DNA of 64,000 bases from Thermococcus litoralis DSM 5473 (lineage in GTDB: Archaea; Methanobacteriota_B; Thermococci; Thermococcales; Thermococcaceae). A program made the position numbers and the translations under genes. The stretch is taken from assembly GCF_000246985.2 (NCBI RefSeq), contig NC_022084.1, forward strand, positions 2,133,224-2,197,223. Direction: 5' to 3'. Shown here piece after piece: positions 43,375 to 53,595 of the stretch (positions within the stretch are counted from its first letter, which is position 1; every line of letters starts with the position of its first letter). The notes beneath the pieces are model-generated. The model did no database searches. It saw only the letters and a list, made by a program, of their open reading frames with translations, and had not been told where the DNA came from.

Positions 43375-44690
43375 TAGGTCACCTCATAATCGAAAATTAT
43401 TTCTTCCTTTTCTCCCGGATTAACCGTTATTTTGAATTCCACGTAGTTGGCTGTCTCTACTATTGGGCTCACTGAGCTTTCCAAGATTTTTCCACGCCAC
43501 TTGTAGTGTCTGACAATCACTTCCCTGCTCTCTTTGCCGAAGTTTTCCACCGTGACTTTGATTTTATAGTAAGAATATCTTTCCCTGTGCTTTTCTTCCA
43601 GCACTTCCGTTTTTCCTTTTAAGTCCACATCTCTGCCTAATTTAAGCCTCAAAATGTCGCCTTTCGCAGTGTGGTCTATCATTTGTTCTCCAATTAATAC
43701 GTTCTTGTCTTCCATTTCTTTGTAAATTTCCACAACACCTCTGGGCAGGACTTCACTTGTCTCTAGGGAGATAATCTCATAAACATCTTGACTTCCACCG
43801 TAGGGATAGCTTTCATAGAGGTATTCCCGCGTAAACTTGCTCTCCTGGTAGATGTAAGGGATGAGCTTTTTCTCAAATGCCTCAATGTCAATAGTTCCGA
43901 GTTTGTAGAGATAAAAAGCCTCCAATTTTATCCTCTGGATTGGTTGCTGAGGTACTTCTTTTGTAGCTGCCTCTAGTGTATAGTATCTATCCATAATTAT
44001 CTGAGGAGGCTGGTAAAACTGAACATCTCCCGAAACAAGAAGAACGTCAGTGTTTTCAAAGCTCTTGTTGGTAGGATTGTCAATCACCACATACCCATAA
44101 AACTCCGCCTTATCTCCTAGGTAAAGCTTGTACCTTGAGCTCCAGCCTATTCCTCCAACCCGGTAGATGAGCTTGAAGAAGTACTTTCCATCCTCCTCAG
44201 CGTTTACTATGGCATAAACATCCGCGGTACTTTCTTCACCGATTGAGGCCATCTTTATATAGGCTATTTCCTCCTGACTTATCAAATAATAGCCATCTCC
44301 TTGGATTGCTATCTTCCCGTCTTTGTATCCCAGGAATTTTCCACTTAGTGTTTCTCCGCTTTTCAGTTTTATTGTTATCTCTTTTCCAATATTGGCTTCA
44401 ACCAGATCTTTTCCTTTAAGTTCTTTACCTACGACTCCAAGAACCTTAACCTTCTCATCAAGAGGCTTCAGCGTAACCTCATCAATCTGGAGTCCTTTAA
44501 GCATCTCCAGCGGAACTTCATTTATGCCTTTCTTCAGCTCAACTTGAATGGTCTTTTCCACAACTCCAATCTTGGCTGAATCATAGAGTGCAAGTGCAGT
44601 GTGGCTCTCTTCAGCTTTCGTTTGATGGAATACAATCATGGCTAGAAGAACAAAAACCACTAAAACTCCTCCAACAATTTTTCGCTTCAT
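43371..44690 (-). CDS. Secreted DUF4139-like beta-rich protein
   Basis: 439 aa. An N-terminal signal anchor (IVGGVLVVFVLLAMIVFH) and then an all-beta exterior protein with IKLKSGETLSGKFLGYKDGK and GIGWSSRYKLYLGDKA, typical of the DUF4139 fold, and VSGDVQFYQPPQI. The role is unknown; cell-surface location is expected. ATG 44690 has GGTGATTGAA upstream. It is divergent from acdB. Confidence 0.75.
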   Translation of the reverse strand: MKRKIVGGVLVVFVLLAMIVFHQTKAEESHTALALYDSAKIGVVEKTIQVELKKGINEVPLEMLKGLQIDEVTLKPLDEKVKVLGVVGKELKGKDLVEANIGKEITIKLKSGETLSGKFLGYKDGKIAIQGDGYYLISQEEIAYIKMASIGEESTADVYAIVNAEEDGKYFFKLIYRVGGIGWSSRYKLYLGDKAEFYGYVVIDNPTNKSFENTDVLLVSGDVQFYQPPQIIMDRYYTLEAATKEVPQQPIQRIKLEAFYLYKLGTIDIEAFEKKLIPYIYQESKFTREYLYESYPYGGSQDVYEIISLETSEVLPRGVVEIYKEMEDKNVLIGEQMIDHTAKGDILRLKLGRDVDLKGKTEVLEEKHRERYSYYKIKVTVENFGKESREVIVRHYKWRGKILESSVSPIVETANYVEFKITVNPGEKEEIIFDYEVTY

Positions 44691-44823
44691 TTCAATCACC
44701 CAAGAGGATATCACCCTCATTCTATTTATAGGAATCGACAGCTTCAATCACATTCGAAATGGAAAGACTTTTAACATTGTCAACATAACTGAAACTGTCA
44801 TCACTATAATCGAGGTGGTAGAG

Positions 44824-45522
44824 ATGGATAGAGTTGCAAAAGCTAGGGAAATAATCGAAAAGGCAAAAGCTGAGAACAGACCACTTGTGGAACCGGAGGC
44901 AAAGGAAATTCTTAAGCTTTACGGCATTCCAGTTCCAGATTTTAAGGTTGCAAGAAACGAGGAAGAGGCTGTTCAATTCGCAAGGGAAATAGGCTATCCA
45001 GTTGTTATGAAGATAGTTTCTCCACAAATTATCCACAAGAGCGACGCTGGTGGTGTTAAGATCAACATAAAGAACGACGAAGAGGCTAGAGAAGCTTTCA
45101 GAACTATTATGGAGAACGCCAAAAACTACAAGCCCGATGCAGATCTTTGGGGAGTTATAGTGTACAAGATGCTCCCTCTTGGCAAGGAAGTTATCGTTGG
45201 TATGATAAGAGACCCACAATTTGGACCCGCAGTAATGTTTGGTCTCGGTGGAATATTTGTCGAGATTCTCAAGGATGTGAGCTTTAGGGTTGCTCCAATA
45301 AGCAAAGACGAAGCCCTTGAGATGATCAAAGAAATAAAGGCTTACCCAATCCTTGCCGGAGCAAGAGGAGAAAAGCCAGTTGACATCGATGCCCTTGCGG
45401 ATATAATCGTCAAAGTTGGAGAATTAGCCTTGGAGCTTCCAGAGATCAAGGAGCTTGACATAAACCCCATCTTCGCTTACGAAGACAGTGCAGTTGCAGT
45501 TGATGCTAGAATGCTCCTTTGA
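44824..45522 (+). CDS. acdB: Acetate-CoA ligase (ADP-forming), beta subunit
   Basis: ATP-grasp subunit of the archaeal enzyme that makes ATP from acetyl-CoA and ADP, the main energy-conserving step of peptide and sugar fermentation in Thermococcales. 232 aa, the usual size of a separate beta subunit. YPVVMKIVSPQIIHKSDAGG, GPAVMFGLGGIFVEIL and LDINPIFAYE are family motifs. ATG 44824 follows GAGGTGG. The open frame begins earlier at 44638 but that part lies in the promoter. Confidence 0.92.
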   Translation: MDRVAKAREIIEKAKAENRPLVEPEAKEILKLYGIPVPDFKVARNEEEAVQFAREIGYPVVMKIVSPQIIHKSDAGGVKINIKNDEEAREAFRTIMENAKNYKPDADLWGVIVYKMLPLGKEVIVGMIRDPQFGPAVMFGLGGIFVEILKDVSFRVAPISKDEALEMIKEIKAYPILAGARGEKPVDIDALADIIVKVGELALELPEIKELDINPIFAYEDSAVAVDARMLL

Positions 45523-45555
45523 TTTCTCTTCTTTTTAAAAATTTAGAGAAGAAAG

Positions 45556-46353
45556 TCAATACCAGGTTTCAGCTATAACGTCATGCTTGTGTATGCTTTC
45601 ATGACTTACAACCTTTACGTGGATTTTGCCCTTAAATTTCTGCTTTGCTTTGAATATTATTTCTCTCGCAACATCTTCCACGAATTTTGGATTTGAGTAC
45701 ATATTTTGAACAACTGCGTTCTCATCAATGGTCTTCAATAAGGTATATGTCGGGGAGCTAAAAGAACTCTCTACCACATCTATCATATCTTCTAGGGCTA
45801 TTTCCTCATTGTAGTCTGTTCTTATTTCGAGTGTCGCAACTGCTCTCTGGATGTGGGTTTTCCCTTGATTGTTGGCCATCGCGTGTGGACAAGCGGTGTT
45901 TCCAATTACCTTAACCCTCAAAACTTTCTCAATTTGCCCGGGCTCTTTTATTACCCCAACCTCAACATCATACGTCTCAAGGCTGATTTTTTTGCTGGCA
46001 GGTGTTTTTCTCTCCATGATAAGCTGTGTTTTAATCCACACTTCAGCCCTCTTATGGGGATGCTTTCCTTCCAACCTCTTTATCACCGCGAGACCAAGTT
46101 CTTCAAGAGAAGTGTGTGCTTCTTTCACTTCCTCCTCAACGGCCTCACTCATTGTTTCGGTGATGCTTTCAACAAGCCTGCTCATGTGAATGCCTTTCTT
46201 TTCCTCAGGAACGTCTATCGTTATCTCAAATGTTGGGATAAAGGTGTAAAGCTTACCTTTCCAGTTTATTCTCGCTATTGTTCTCAAGTTTGTTATGCCA
46301 ACTCTGTGAAGTCTCTCTTTGATCTCTGGAATCTCTTCTTGAGTCTCAAACAT
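45556..46353 (-). CDS. mptA: GTP cyclohydrolase MptA (type IV)
   Basis: Fe(II)-dependent conversion of GTP to 7,8-dihydroneopterin 2',3'-cyclic phosphate, the first step of archaeal pterin synthesis. 265 aa. [20 protein letters not shown] is the FolE2/MptA signature, with HMSRLVESI and [19 protein letters not shown] at the C-terminus. A GAGGTG SD precedes ATG 46353. It is at the end of the large minus-strand cluster, 42 bases after the DUF4129-like gene. Confidence 0.92.
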   Translation of the reverse strand: MFETQEEIPEIKERLHRVGITNLRTIARINWKGKLYTFIPTFEITIDVPEEKKGIHMSRLVESITETMSEAVEEEVKEAHTSLEELGLAVIKRLEGKHPHKRAEVWIKTQLIMERKTPASKKISLETYDVEVGVIKEPGQIEKVLRVKVIGNTACPHAMANNQGKTHIQRAVATLEIRTDYNEEIALEDMIDVVESSFSSPTYTLLKTIDENAVVQNMYSNPKFVEDVAREIIFKAKQKFKGKIHVKVVSHESIHKHDVIAETWY

Positions 46354-46395
46354 TTTCTCACCTCCATTAGGAGAACCTAATCGGTTCTTTTAAAC

Positions 46396-47160
46396 TTATC
46401 TCAAAAATCTCATAAGCTTCTCGTAACTTTCTTTTGCTACAGTAATATCCTCCCTGTTGAGTCGATACCCGTATTTTGCTTTCTCAAACACGCGGGTAAG
46501 TTTATCCAAATCCTCCAGATCCTCAAAAATATCCCTTAGCTTGTCCTCATGCTCCCAGTGGGTCCAGCTTTTTTGATAAGGATAACCTTTCCTTATTAAC
46601 CCCGCAACGACGTTTTTGTACATTTTGATTATTCTTTCCTCGGGACTTCCTTCAATTGAATCAAAAGCTATCTCAGGATCAAATTTGGCAATCTCAAGTT
46701 TTTCTGGTTTCCTTCTTCTAGTTATAAAAAGAAAAACGAGGATAAGGGCAAAAACAAAAATTGGGGCAAGATAAGCATAGCCTGGAAGGGGTTCATAGGT
46801 TATTTTGAAAGTATCATTAAAGAAGCTGAACTTCGGGTATTTTATTATAGGCGCTTGAACGCCCCTATAAGGCTCAACCCTCCTGCTGAAAAGAGCCCTC
46901 AGCGCTATCACAATCGCCAGAATAATTACAAGCTCTCGGAGATAATCTCCTTTTGTTCGCTTTCTTTTTTTAACTGACTGCAGGGGGATGCCTTTCTCGA
47001 AAAGAAACCATACTGAATAGGCAAGAAGTCCAAAAAATAGTGCCGCCCACAGGATGTAAATCACCTCGATATTGAAGGTGCTTTGTCCATGTTCCACAGT
47101 AGCCCTAAAGAGCACGGCAAAGAGCAACAACATAAGCAAAAATGGCAGTATTTGCCTCAT
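46396..47160 (-). CDS. DUF4129-like membrane protein
   Basis: 254 aa with four TM segments (residues about 4-20, 33-52, 75-90, 128-147) and a C-terminal cytoplasmic helical domain, SPEERIIKMYKNVVAGLIRKG, characteristic of DUF4129. Function is unknown. The start lies two bases after the DUF1699 stop, continuing the topoisomerase VI operon. Confidence 0.78.
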   Translation of the reverse strand: MRQILPFLLMLLLFAVLFRATVEHGQSTFNIEVIYILWAALFFGLLAYSVWFLFEKGIPLQSVKKRKRTKGDYLRELVIILAIVIALRALFSRRVEPYRGVQAPIIKYPKFSFFNDTFKITYEPLPGYAYLAPIFVFALILVFLFITRRRKPEKLEIAKFDPEIAFDSIEGSPEERIIKMYKNVVAGLIRKGYPYQKSWTHWEHEDKLRDIFEDLEDLDKLTRVFEKAKYGYRLNREDITVAKESYEKLMRFLR

Positions 47161-47162
47161 AT

Positions 47163-47552
47163 CTACCGCCCGTTTATTATGTAGTAGACGGTCCTCAGAG
47201 GAATGTTAAGTTCTTCACTTATCTCCCTAGGTGTTTTTCCGCTTTTAATGAGCTCTTCAATAAGCTTTAATGTAGCCGGATCATACTTTTTAGGTCTTCC
47301 TCGGGCGTGGTTCATAGGGACAAGCTTAATTCCCATTTGGTTAAGTGCTTTAATGATTTTTTTGGAAACTTTTGGATACAAACTCGGAGGGCATCCGATG
47401 ACTTTCACATTTGGAGCCCTCTCAAGTATCTTCACAAGGATTATCTTGGTTGGTCTGAGATTTATGTAAACCTCAGTAACATCCCTATTAAGCTTCTCCT
47501 CTATTTTTCTCAAGAGCTCATCATTATTTCTCGCCTTTATCTCAACCCTCAT
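47163..47552 (-). CDS. DUF1699 family protein with resolvase-type HTH
   Basis: 129 aa. An N-terminal alpha/beta part (EVYINLRPTKIILVKILER, VIGCPPSLYPKVSKKI) is followed by a GRPKKYD linker and the HTH SGKTPREISEELNIPLRTVYYI. It is probably a DNA-binding protein. ATG 47552 has GGGTGA six bases upstream, formed from the stop region of DUF530, so the two are coupled. Confidence 0.75.
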   Translation of the reverse strand: MRVEIKARNNDELLRKIEEKLNRDVTEVYINLRPTKIILVKILERAPNVKVIGCPPSLYPKVSKKIIKALNQMGIKLVPMNHARGRPKKYDPATLKLIEELIKSGKTPREISEELNIPLRTVYYIINGR

Positions 47553-47557
47553 CTTTC

Positions 47558-48805
47558 TCACCCTTGGAGGAGCTCCAAAAATTGTTTTGCCTTATCACTC
47601 TTTGGCATAAACTTCTCAAATTTGCTTGTATCCTCAAATAGCGCCATGTGTAAGCCAGAGAGTACAAACTTCTCTATAGCTTCTTTGAGTTCTTCTTCAT
47701 CTATCCCAAGTAGCTTGCTCACTTTTTCTTCATCAAAGGGGCTAACTCCATACAGAATAACCCCGCCCAAAAGGTAGTTGGGGATGTTCGAAATCTCGCT
47801 CCTCCTCCCGCTTAAGAGAGTCTCAATTTCACATTTTTTAATAATAAGCATACTGCCAAATCCAGTACGGAACTCTGGCTCATCCATAAACGGCAGATCG
47901 AAGATTGAGTAATGGCAATCTATACAGGGCCTTATTTGGGGATATAGGCCAATAGTTTCTCTCTCTTTTTCAGAGGTTATGTAGTAATATCTGAATAAAT
48001 CTAAGGCAAGAATTTTAGCCCCGTCTTCGGGATATAAGGAAGCATAGGCGAGTGATAGGTTGTCTATGGTGTAGTGACTGTTTATCAGAACTCCCTTAGT
48101 TTTCACATATGTTAAGAGCCTCCATCTGAATTTTCGACCAAAGCGCTTCTTGAGTTCCCCGTCTATATCGGCATCTACAGGGAGCTCAACTCTCTCTTTC
48201 TTTAACCTTCCTCCCTGCCAGTACTCCACCTCTATTCTCATCCCCTTTCTTTGAACCTGACCTTTTTCCTTGAGCTTGGACTTTATCTCCTTAAAAGTAT
48301 CTCTAGTTTTGTTGCTCTTTTGCCCCAGGATTCTAAGAACATCACCTGAGTAAGCCAAATGAGGCAATATCTCCACTCTTCCAAGCTTAATGGGCTTTTC
48401 AGAGATTCTTATTGAGCCGAGTTCTTCCTTGTTAGTGATGTCTTTAACTTCAACAATTTTCTTCCCTTTGTAAAAGGTATAATTGGATTCTATTGTAGCA
48501 AGGGCCATTTTATGGGCTGTTATTGCCGTTCTAAGCCGTTCAAGGGTTAGCATGCGGTAGTGATTTCTCAGCAGAATTCTTCTGATATGGGGATCTCGTT
48601 CCCTTTTACTTGACATTGTATAAGAGAGCGTCTCACCAACTCTACGGGAAAGTTCTTCTTCCAAATCTTTAAGGAAGGCAAGATTGCGGTTTAAATTAAA
48701 AGCTAAATAAAGAGGGTCGAAATTCTCAAATAACCTGCCCATGTTTATTTTTATATCGTCCAAAACCCTATTTATCTGTGCTATAAGCTCCTCAGTTGTC
48801 GTCAT
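47558..48805 (-). CDS. DUF530 family protein
   Basis: 415 aa. Typical of a family conserved in methanogens and Thermococci with no known function. [20 protein letters not shown] carries a CxxC-like pair, and the C-terminal [21 protein letters not shown] is helical. It overlaps the Top6A gene by four bases. Constant association with topoisomerase VI suggests a DNA-related role; this is inference. Confidence 0.75.
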   Translation of the reverse strand: MTTTEELIAQINRVLDDIKINMGRLFENFDPLYLAFNLNRNLAFLKDLEEELSRRVGETLSYTMSSKRERDPHIRRILLRNHYRMLTLERLRTAITAHKMALATIESNYTFYKGKKIVEVKDITNKEELGSIRISEKPIKLGRVEILPHLAYSGDVLRILGQKSNKTRDTFKEIKSKLKEKGQVQRKGMRIEVEYWQGGRLKKERVELPVDADIDGELKKRFGRKFRWRLLTYVKTKGVLINSHYTIDNLSLAYASLYPEDGAKILALDLFRYYYITSEKERETIGLYPQIRPCIDCHYSIFDLPFMDEPEFRTGFGSMLIIKKCEIETLLSGRRSEISNIPNYLLGGVILYGVSPFDEEKVSKLLGIDEEELKEAIEKFVLSGLHMALFEDTSKFEKFMPKSDKAKQFLELLQG

Positions 48806-49947
48806 GGCAGGAGTTCCTCATTGGCAATTTTTTCGGGGAGATATCTTCTCGCAACGAACTCCAAACTCTTGTTTGCCAGAGCCTGCTGTTCAATCCTAAC
48901 TCCCCACTTGAGTGCCAATTTAAGCTGTCTCTGCCATTCCTTGTTCTGGAACCACGGGTAGTTCATCTCCTCTATAATACGCTTGTAATCCCCGGTTGGA
49001 CCACCTTTCTTGTTTGGCGGAATTCCCTTGAGCTTTTCTGTAACGTTTTCAAGACCGTATTTCTTGATGTCGTCCATCGTCATGCCAACGAACTTTGCCT
49101 CTGGCGTTGCAAGCTTTTCACTGAGATAAGCGAGGTTTATTGATCCCTGCTTGATTGTAGAGTAGATGTACCATCCATAAGGGTCACCATCAGTAAAGAC
49201 AATTATCGGCAAACCTTCCTCGTAGTGAAGCCTGTGAATGAGCCTTCTAACGCCTCTTGAAGCCTGTCCCTGGGTGGCAACTATGAGGGCTTTCTCTTTC
49301 TTTGGATACTTTTCTTCTATAAGCCTGTCCGCCATAGCGGCAGTCTCTACTACAAGAACGTAATCTACATTAATTTCTGGGAACTCTATATGCTCCACGG
49401 TTCCGGGGACTGCCCATCCACCCATACCGAGCTTTGAAGCGTTGAACTCATCTTCTCCGTCCTTAATAACGATATCACCGTAAACATATCCCCTTCTGTC
49501 CGCAGTTATGTGCATTTCCTCTCTCAAAACACCGAACATTCTCTCCAGGTCCTCTATTATGGGATCGCTCTCGCTCTGATCTTCGAAGGTGTTTTCCTTC
49601 GTACCGGGGATTGTGTGTTTGTTTGCATAATAGGCTTCTCTCAAGCTTGCGTGCTTACCCTCAGCGACCAATCTCTTTATGTATGCCGCTATCAAGAGCG
49701 TCTGCATAAATTTCCTAGCATGGGCAACGTGGAAGAGGTACCTCCTTGAGGTCTTGTTACCCATTTTAATTAAGCGATCTTTTTCATCGAAATAAACGTT
49801 GCTGAGGCCTCTTGTAGGAACATCTATAAAGGGATTTCTGCCTGCTTTTATTTCTTCGAGAACTTCTTTTCCGAATTCCTCAAGCTTTTGAAGGACTTTT
49901 CTAGGATCGTAGCTGAAGCGTTCCTTAGGCTTTTCACGTTTAAGCAT
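48802..49947 (-). CDS. top6A: DNA topoisomerase VI subunit A
   Basis: Spo11-like DNA-cleaving subunit of the type IIB topoisomerase. 381 aa. The catalytic Tyr lies in [17 protein letters not shown], in the winged-helix domain, and the Toprim motif in [11 protein letters not shown] and [18 protein letters not shown]. It begins eight bases before the Top6B stop. Normal length, no anomalies. Confidence 0.96.
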   Translation of the reverse strand: MLKREKPKERFSYDPRKVLQKLEEFGKEVLEEIKAGRNPFIDVPTRGLSNVYFDEKDRLIKMGNKTSRRYLFHVAHARKFMQTLLIAAYIKRLVAEGKHASLREAYYANKHTIPGTKENTFEDQSESDPIIEDLERMFGVLREEMHITADRRGYVYGDIVIKDGEDEFNASKLGMGGWAVPGTVEHIEFPEINVDYVLVVETAAMADRLIEEKYPKKEKALIVATQGQASRGVRRLIHRLHYEEGLPIIVFTDGDPYGWYIYSTIKQGSINLAYLSEKLATPEAKFVGMTMDDIKKYGLENVTEKLKGIPPNKKGGPTGDYKRIIEEMNYPWFQNKEWQRQLKLALKWGVRIEQQALANKSLEFVARRYLPEKIANEELLP

Positions 49948-51643
49948 TCTCCTCAGCCTCCAGTGGCTTTTCTTCTATGGTTTCAAATTTCTTTTCAATA
50001 ATCTTTATCAGAAGGGTTTTTATTGTGCCTTCAGGCTCTCCGGTTAGAATGCTCAAAGCCCTACTTATCTCTGGAACATACTTCTCAAACGTCTTCCTTC
50101 TTTTCACCTGATAGAGCTTGCGGTGTTTTCCTCCTAGATATTTAGCAAGTCTTCTCGCAACTTCCATTACAGCAAGTCTTATTTCTTCGTATATCTCCTC
50201 TTCACTGGCGACGCTTTGCTTTCCTGTAGAGGTGTAGGGAACGTGCACACTGATTACGTTAACCAAAAGTACCAGCGGTGTCCTTTCGAGATCATCCACT
50301 CTATATCTCTTCCAATCGATATTTCTTGCCGCGGAGGTTATAACACACGAACCGGCATCAAAGAGCAGAGGAACCCTGTTAGCGTATCTAAGGAGATCAA
50401 AACCACTGCTCAGCTCTCCCCCAAATGCCAAGCCCACCTCTACTTGGAAAGGAATTCCACCACGATAGACTTTGGGAGGTCTTGTTACAGCGGTTACGAA
50501 CTCCGGCTTTAAAATTCCTAAAAGTCCTTTTTCTATGTTCTCTTCTCCAATTGGTCTTAATCCATGGGTTGGGGGAGCTAAAAATGTCATGTACTTAAAC
50601 GCCTCTACAATCTCTTCAGCCTCGTGCCAAGTGAGCTTATCCGGAGACTTTTCCATAATTTTTCTGACTTCTCTGAGAACTTTTTTACCTCTTCTTCCAA
50701 AACTTGCGATTATTCTATCAACCTCTCCCTCAGCGAGCCTTTTTAAGAGTTGTTCCCTGACATTCTGCTCCTCTTCTTCCTTTATAAGCCTCAATGCGGT
50801 TATATATTTTACAAGCTCGTCTATTTTTTTGTCGCTTATTCTTGAAAACTCTCCTATAAGAAAAGTCCTCACTGTTGTTCTTGTCGTTCTTCTGGCCATT
50901 CTGTAAACGTCATCCGTCATTACTCCCTTTGGGTGGGGTTTCATCTCCTCCGGAGGCTCTGGAACTTCTTCACTGCTTCTCGGAAAGACTATCAACTTTC
51001 CATCAGGCTCTATAAGTTCAATATGGGCATGAGGATTGGCTATCGCGGTAAGCTTAAGATACCAGTAAGGGCCCTGCTTGGAGCGGATGTAACGAACTTC
51101 CTTAACTTCCATTTCTATTCTCGTTCCCCTCCATCCCGTAGGGTTGGGGTGTTTTATCTTTTTGAAAATTTTTCCTTCGTTCTTTTCCACATCTATGCCG
51201 ACCCAAGCTTCTATTATCTCATCACCACCAGTGGAGGTTATAACTCTGGTGGCTTTTCCACTGGTGATTTGAGCAAACATTACGGCACCGCTAATACCAA
51301 TACCCTGCTGACCCCTGCTTTGAATATTTCTATGAGCCTTTGTACCAGCAAGCATTTTACCAAAGACATGTGCTATGAACTTTTCTGGAATTCCAGGGCC
51401 GTTGTCTTCAACGATTATTTTATAGTGCTCATTTCCAAGTTCTTCTATCTCGACTCTAACGTAAGGCAGGATACCAGCTTCCTCACAAGCGTCCAAAGAA
51501 TTTGTTACCGCTTCGTGGATAAGAGTTGTAAAGGAGCGCAGTTTTCCAGTATAGCCAAGCATTGCGGCATTTCTTCTAAAGAACTCACTGACACTCTGGA
51601 TTTTAAACTCTTTAAACAGCTTGTTTGCTTCAGAATTCGCCAT
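49940..51643 (-). CDS. top6B: DNA topoisomerase VI subunit B
   Basis: GHKL ATPase subunit. 567 aa. N-box [26 protein letters not shown], and [15 protein letters not shown] give the ATP site; a transducer domain follows. ATG 51643 ([13 protein letters not shown]) has GGGAGG eight bases upstream and is preferred to ATG 51661. It overlaps the KH gene upstream by 14 bases and Top6A by 8. Confidence 0.96.
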   Translation of the reverse strand: MANSEANKLFKEFKIQSVSEFFRRNAAMLGYTGKLRSFTTLIHEAVTNSLDACEEAGILPYVRVEIEELGNEHYKIIVEDNGPGIPEKFIAHVFGKMLAGTKAHRNIQSRGQQGIGISGAVMFAQITSGKATRVITSTGGDEIIEAWVGIDVEKNEGKIFKKIKHPNPTGWRGTRIEMEVKEVRYIRSKQGPYWYLKLTAIANPHAHIELIEPDGKLIVFPRSSEEVPEPPEEMKPHPKGVMTDDVYRMARRTTRTTVRTFLIGEFSRISDKKIDELVKYITALRLIKEEEEQNVREQLLKRLAEGEVDRIIASFGRRGKKVLREVRKIMEKSPDKLTWHEAEEIVEAFKYMTFLAPPTHGLRPIGEENIEKGLLGILKPEFVTAVTRPPKVYRGGIPFQVEVGLAFGGELSSGFDLLRYANRVPLLFDAGSCVITSAARNIDWKRYRVDDLERTPLVLLVNVISVHVPYTSTGKQSVASEEEIYEEIRLAVMEVARRLAKYLGGKHRKLYQVKRRKTFEKYVPEISRALSILTGEPEGTIKTLLIKIIEKKFETIEEKPLEAEENA

Positions 51644-52292
51644 AATACATGCCTCCCTCAAGCTCTAAATCCTTTTTTCTTCTTTCAAGATATTTGTAAA
51701 CGGTTCCGTGGGGGGAACCTTTGGCGAGCTTTTCAATAGCCGTTTTGGCTATTTGGACTTGAATTGGATTTCCAATGATAGCAACGGTCTTTCCATAGAC
51801 ACTTATGTCCGTCCCACTCATTTCTTCGATTATCTCCCTCGTTCTACCCTTTCTACCAATTATTCTCCCTCTAACCCTTGGAAGGGCATTCTTCTCATTC
51901 CCTACAACAACATCTGTCAGGTCAACGACTTCAAGAACCTCACCTTCGTTAAGCAGTCTGAATGCCCTCTCTGGAGAGAAGCCCCTTCCAATAGCCAACA
52001 CAATATCTCTCGCCTTCCACACTGCCAAAGGATCGTCAGTTTTTTCTGTGGAAGTGATAAATACCTCCCCTGTTTGACTGTCTACCTCTATCTTGGTTTT
52101 TGTCGCCTCTTCAATCTTTTTCTTTGTCTCGCCCTTTTTCCCTATAACCACTCCAATTCTCTCTTTAGGAATTCTCACAAACTCTTCCTGCTCGCCTAGG
52201 GCCTCAAACTCTTCAATTTCAAAGGACTCCCTTTTTTCTCCCTCTTTGTCTACATACTCATACTTTTTCAGCTTCTCTTCAAACTCATCCAT
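51630..52292 (-). CDS. KH domain RNA-processing protein (Dim2/Krr1-like)
   Basis: 220 aa with two KH domains: RIPKERIGVVIGKKGETKKK and RGRIIGRKGRTREIIEEMSG. It is the archaeal counterpart of Dim2/Pno1, which assists 18S/16S 3'-end processing in small-subunit assembly. ATG 52292 has GGTGATTG upstream. Its location between RIO1 and Top6B is conserved; RIO1 and Dim2 act in the same ribosome maturation step in eukaryotes. Confidence 0.9.
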   Translation of the reverse strand: MDEFEEKLKKYEYVDKEGEKRESFEIEEFEALGEQEEFVRIPKERIGVVIGKKGETKKKIEEATKTKIEVDSQTGEVFITSTEKTDDPLAVWKARDIVLAIGRGFSPERAFRLLNEGEVLEVVDLTDVVVGNEKNALPRVRGRIIGRKGRTREIIEEMSGTDISVYGKTVAIIGNPIQVQIAKTAIEKLAKGSPHGTVYKYLERRKKDLELEGGMYYGEF

Positions 52293-52293
52293 T

Positions 52294-53070
52294 TCAATCA
52301 CCAGCTAGCTCTCTAAACTTTTCCTCAAGATTATCAACCGCCACTCCCTTTTTAGCGAAGTAATTGATGACATTTCTTAAATCACGATAGAGCAGTGAGA
52401 GCGCCATTCTATTCCTCTTCACCGTTGCCTGAGACCAGTCAATTATTACTGGCTTATCCCAGATTAGGATGTTATACTCACTGAGATCACCGTGAACCAT
52501 ATCTCCTCTTTTCCAGAGCTTTTCAATTGAATCCATGGCAAAGTTATAGAGCTCTTCAAATTCTTTTTTAGTGAGTTCTTTTTCCACGTCTTTTAATCTT
52601 GGAGCGGGGTATTCATCCCCGATGAACTCCATTATGAGAACGTTATTGCTGAATGCTATTGGCTCTGGAGCCCTAACAGCGTATTTCATTGCCCTCTGGA
52701 GATTTTTAAATTCCCTCCTAGTCCATACAAAGACCAGCTTTCTGATGTCTTTTGGTAGATAGCCAATTCTTGGATCCGCTGCTAAATACTCCCATATTCT
52801 CCTAAATTCAGTTGTATAGGTGCGATAGATTTTAACAGCAATAGGATTGCCATCGACATCGATACCCCTAAACACATTCGCCTCTTTTCCCGTTGAAATC
52901 ACACCAAGCAGTTTTTCTATATTTCCCTTTCGATGAAAGTAGGAAAGGGTGTTAACAGTTGTCCTGTCAAATACCTCACTAAACACTTTATAGAGTTCAC
53001 TATCCTTTTCCCTACGCTCTTCTAATCCCAGAATCTGTGATATCTCTCTATCTATGTCTTGGATTTTCAT
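52294..53070 (-). CDS. rio1: RIO1-type serine protein kinase
   Basis: 258 aa. STGKEANVFRG is the RIO1-specific nucleotide loop, VKIYRTYTTEFR follows the catalytic Lys, HGDLSEYNIL is the catalytic loop, and IDWSQ the metal-binding Asp. RIO kinases act late in small ribosomal subunit maturation. It starts six bases after the aIF-1A stop and ends next to the KH gene, forming a ribosome-assembly module. Confidence 0.94.
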   Translation of the reverse strand: MKIQDIDREISQILGLEERREKDSELYKVFSEVFDRTTVNTLSYFHRKGNIEKLLGVISTGKEANVFRGIDVDGNPIAVKIYRTYTTEFRRIWEYLAADPRIGYLPKDIRKLVFVWTRREFKNLQRAMKYAVRAPEPIAFSNNVLIMEFIGDEYPAPRLKDVEKELTKKEFEELYNFAMDSIEKLWKRGDMVHGDLSEYNILIWDKPVIIDWSQATVKRNRMALSLLYRDLRNVINYFAKKGVAVDNLEEKFRELAGD

Positions 53071-53076
53071 AACCCA

Positions 53077-53418
53077 TCACAGAGTTAAGCCGCCGGTAAG
53101 GAAATTCTGGGTGATCTTGTTCTTCCTGATAAGCCAGTCGACTTGGGTCTTTGTATAGCGATAAACTATGTCTCCCCTTTCGTCGCTTTGCACTTCCCAG
53201 GGTTGGACTATAACCACATCCCCAACTCTAATCCACATTCTCCTTCTCAGCTTCCCCGGTATTCTGCACCTTCTAACCTTTCCATCTGAGCATCTAACAT
53301 CCATCCATCCTGAGCCTAGAGCCTGCTCTACTATTCCGAACACTTGGTTATCCTTTGGGAGGGGAACTCTAATGACTTCCTCCCCTTCAACAGTTCTATT
53401 TTTATCGTTTCTTGGCAT
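53077..53418 (-). CDS. eif1A: Translation initiation factor aIF-1A
   Basis: 113 aa OB-fold factor. [32 protein letters not shown] and [19 protein letters not shown] are family motifs. ATG 53418 (MPRNDKNR) has GGTG six bases upstream and matches the usual archaeal start; the frame extends to 53490 but through the promoter. It is the first gene of the operon that continues through RIO1, KH, Top6B, Top6A, DUF530, DUF1699 and DUF4129. Confidence 0.95.
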   Translation of the reverse strand: MPRNDKNRTVEGEEVIRVPLPKDNQVFGIVEQALGSGWMDVRCSDGKVRRCRIPGKLRRRMWIRVGDVVIVQPWEVQSDERGDIVYRYTKTQVDWLIRKNKITQNFLTGGLTL

Positions 53419-53595
53419 GAACATCACCCCACGTAGTTTATTTGATAACCTTATAAGCCTAAGCTTTTTGCAAATATTTTCCACTATCAATTAATTGGGA
53501 TGTTTTTAAAATTTTTGCATGAATTCATTTAAACATCCATAAAGTTGAAAAGGAGAAGAGCCTAAACTCCAATTACGGAAAGAGGGGGATGAAAT

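Noticed and set aside
44638-44823. Longer N-terminus for acdB
   Set aside because: The extension runs through the divergent promoter region and the SD lies before ATG 44824, which gives the standard beta-subunit length.
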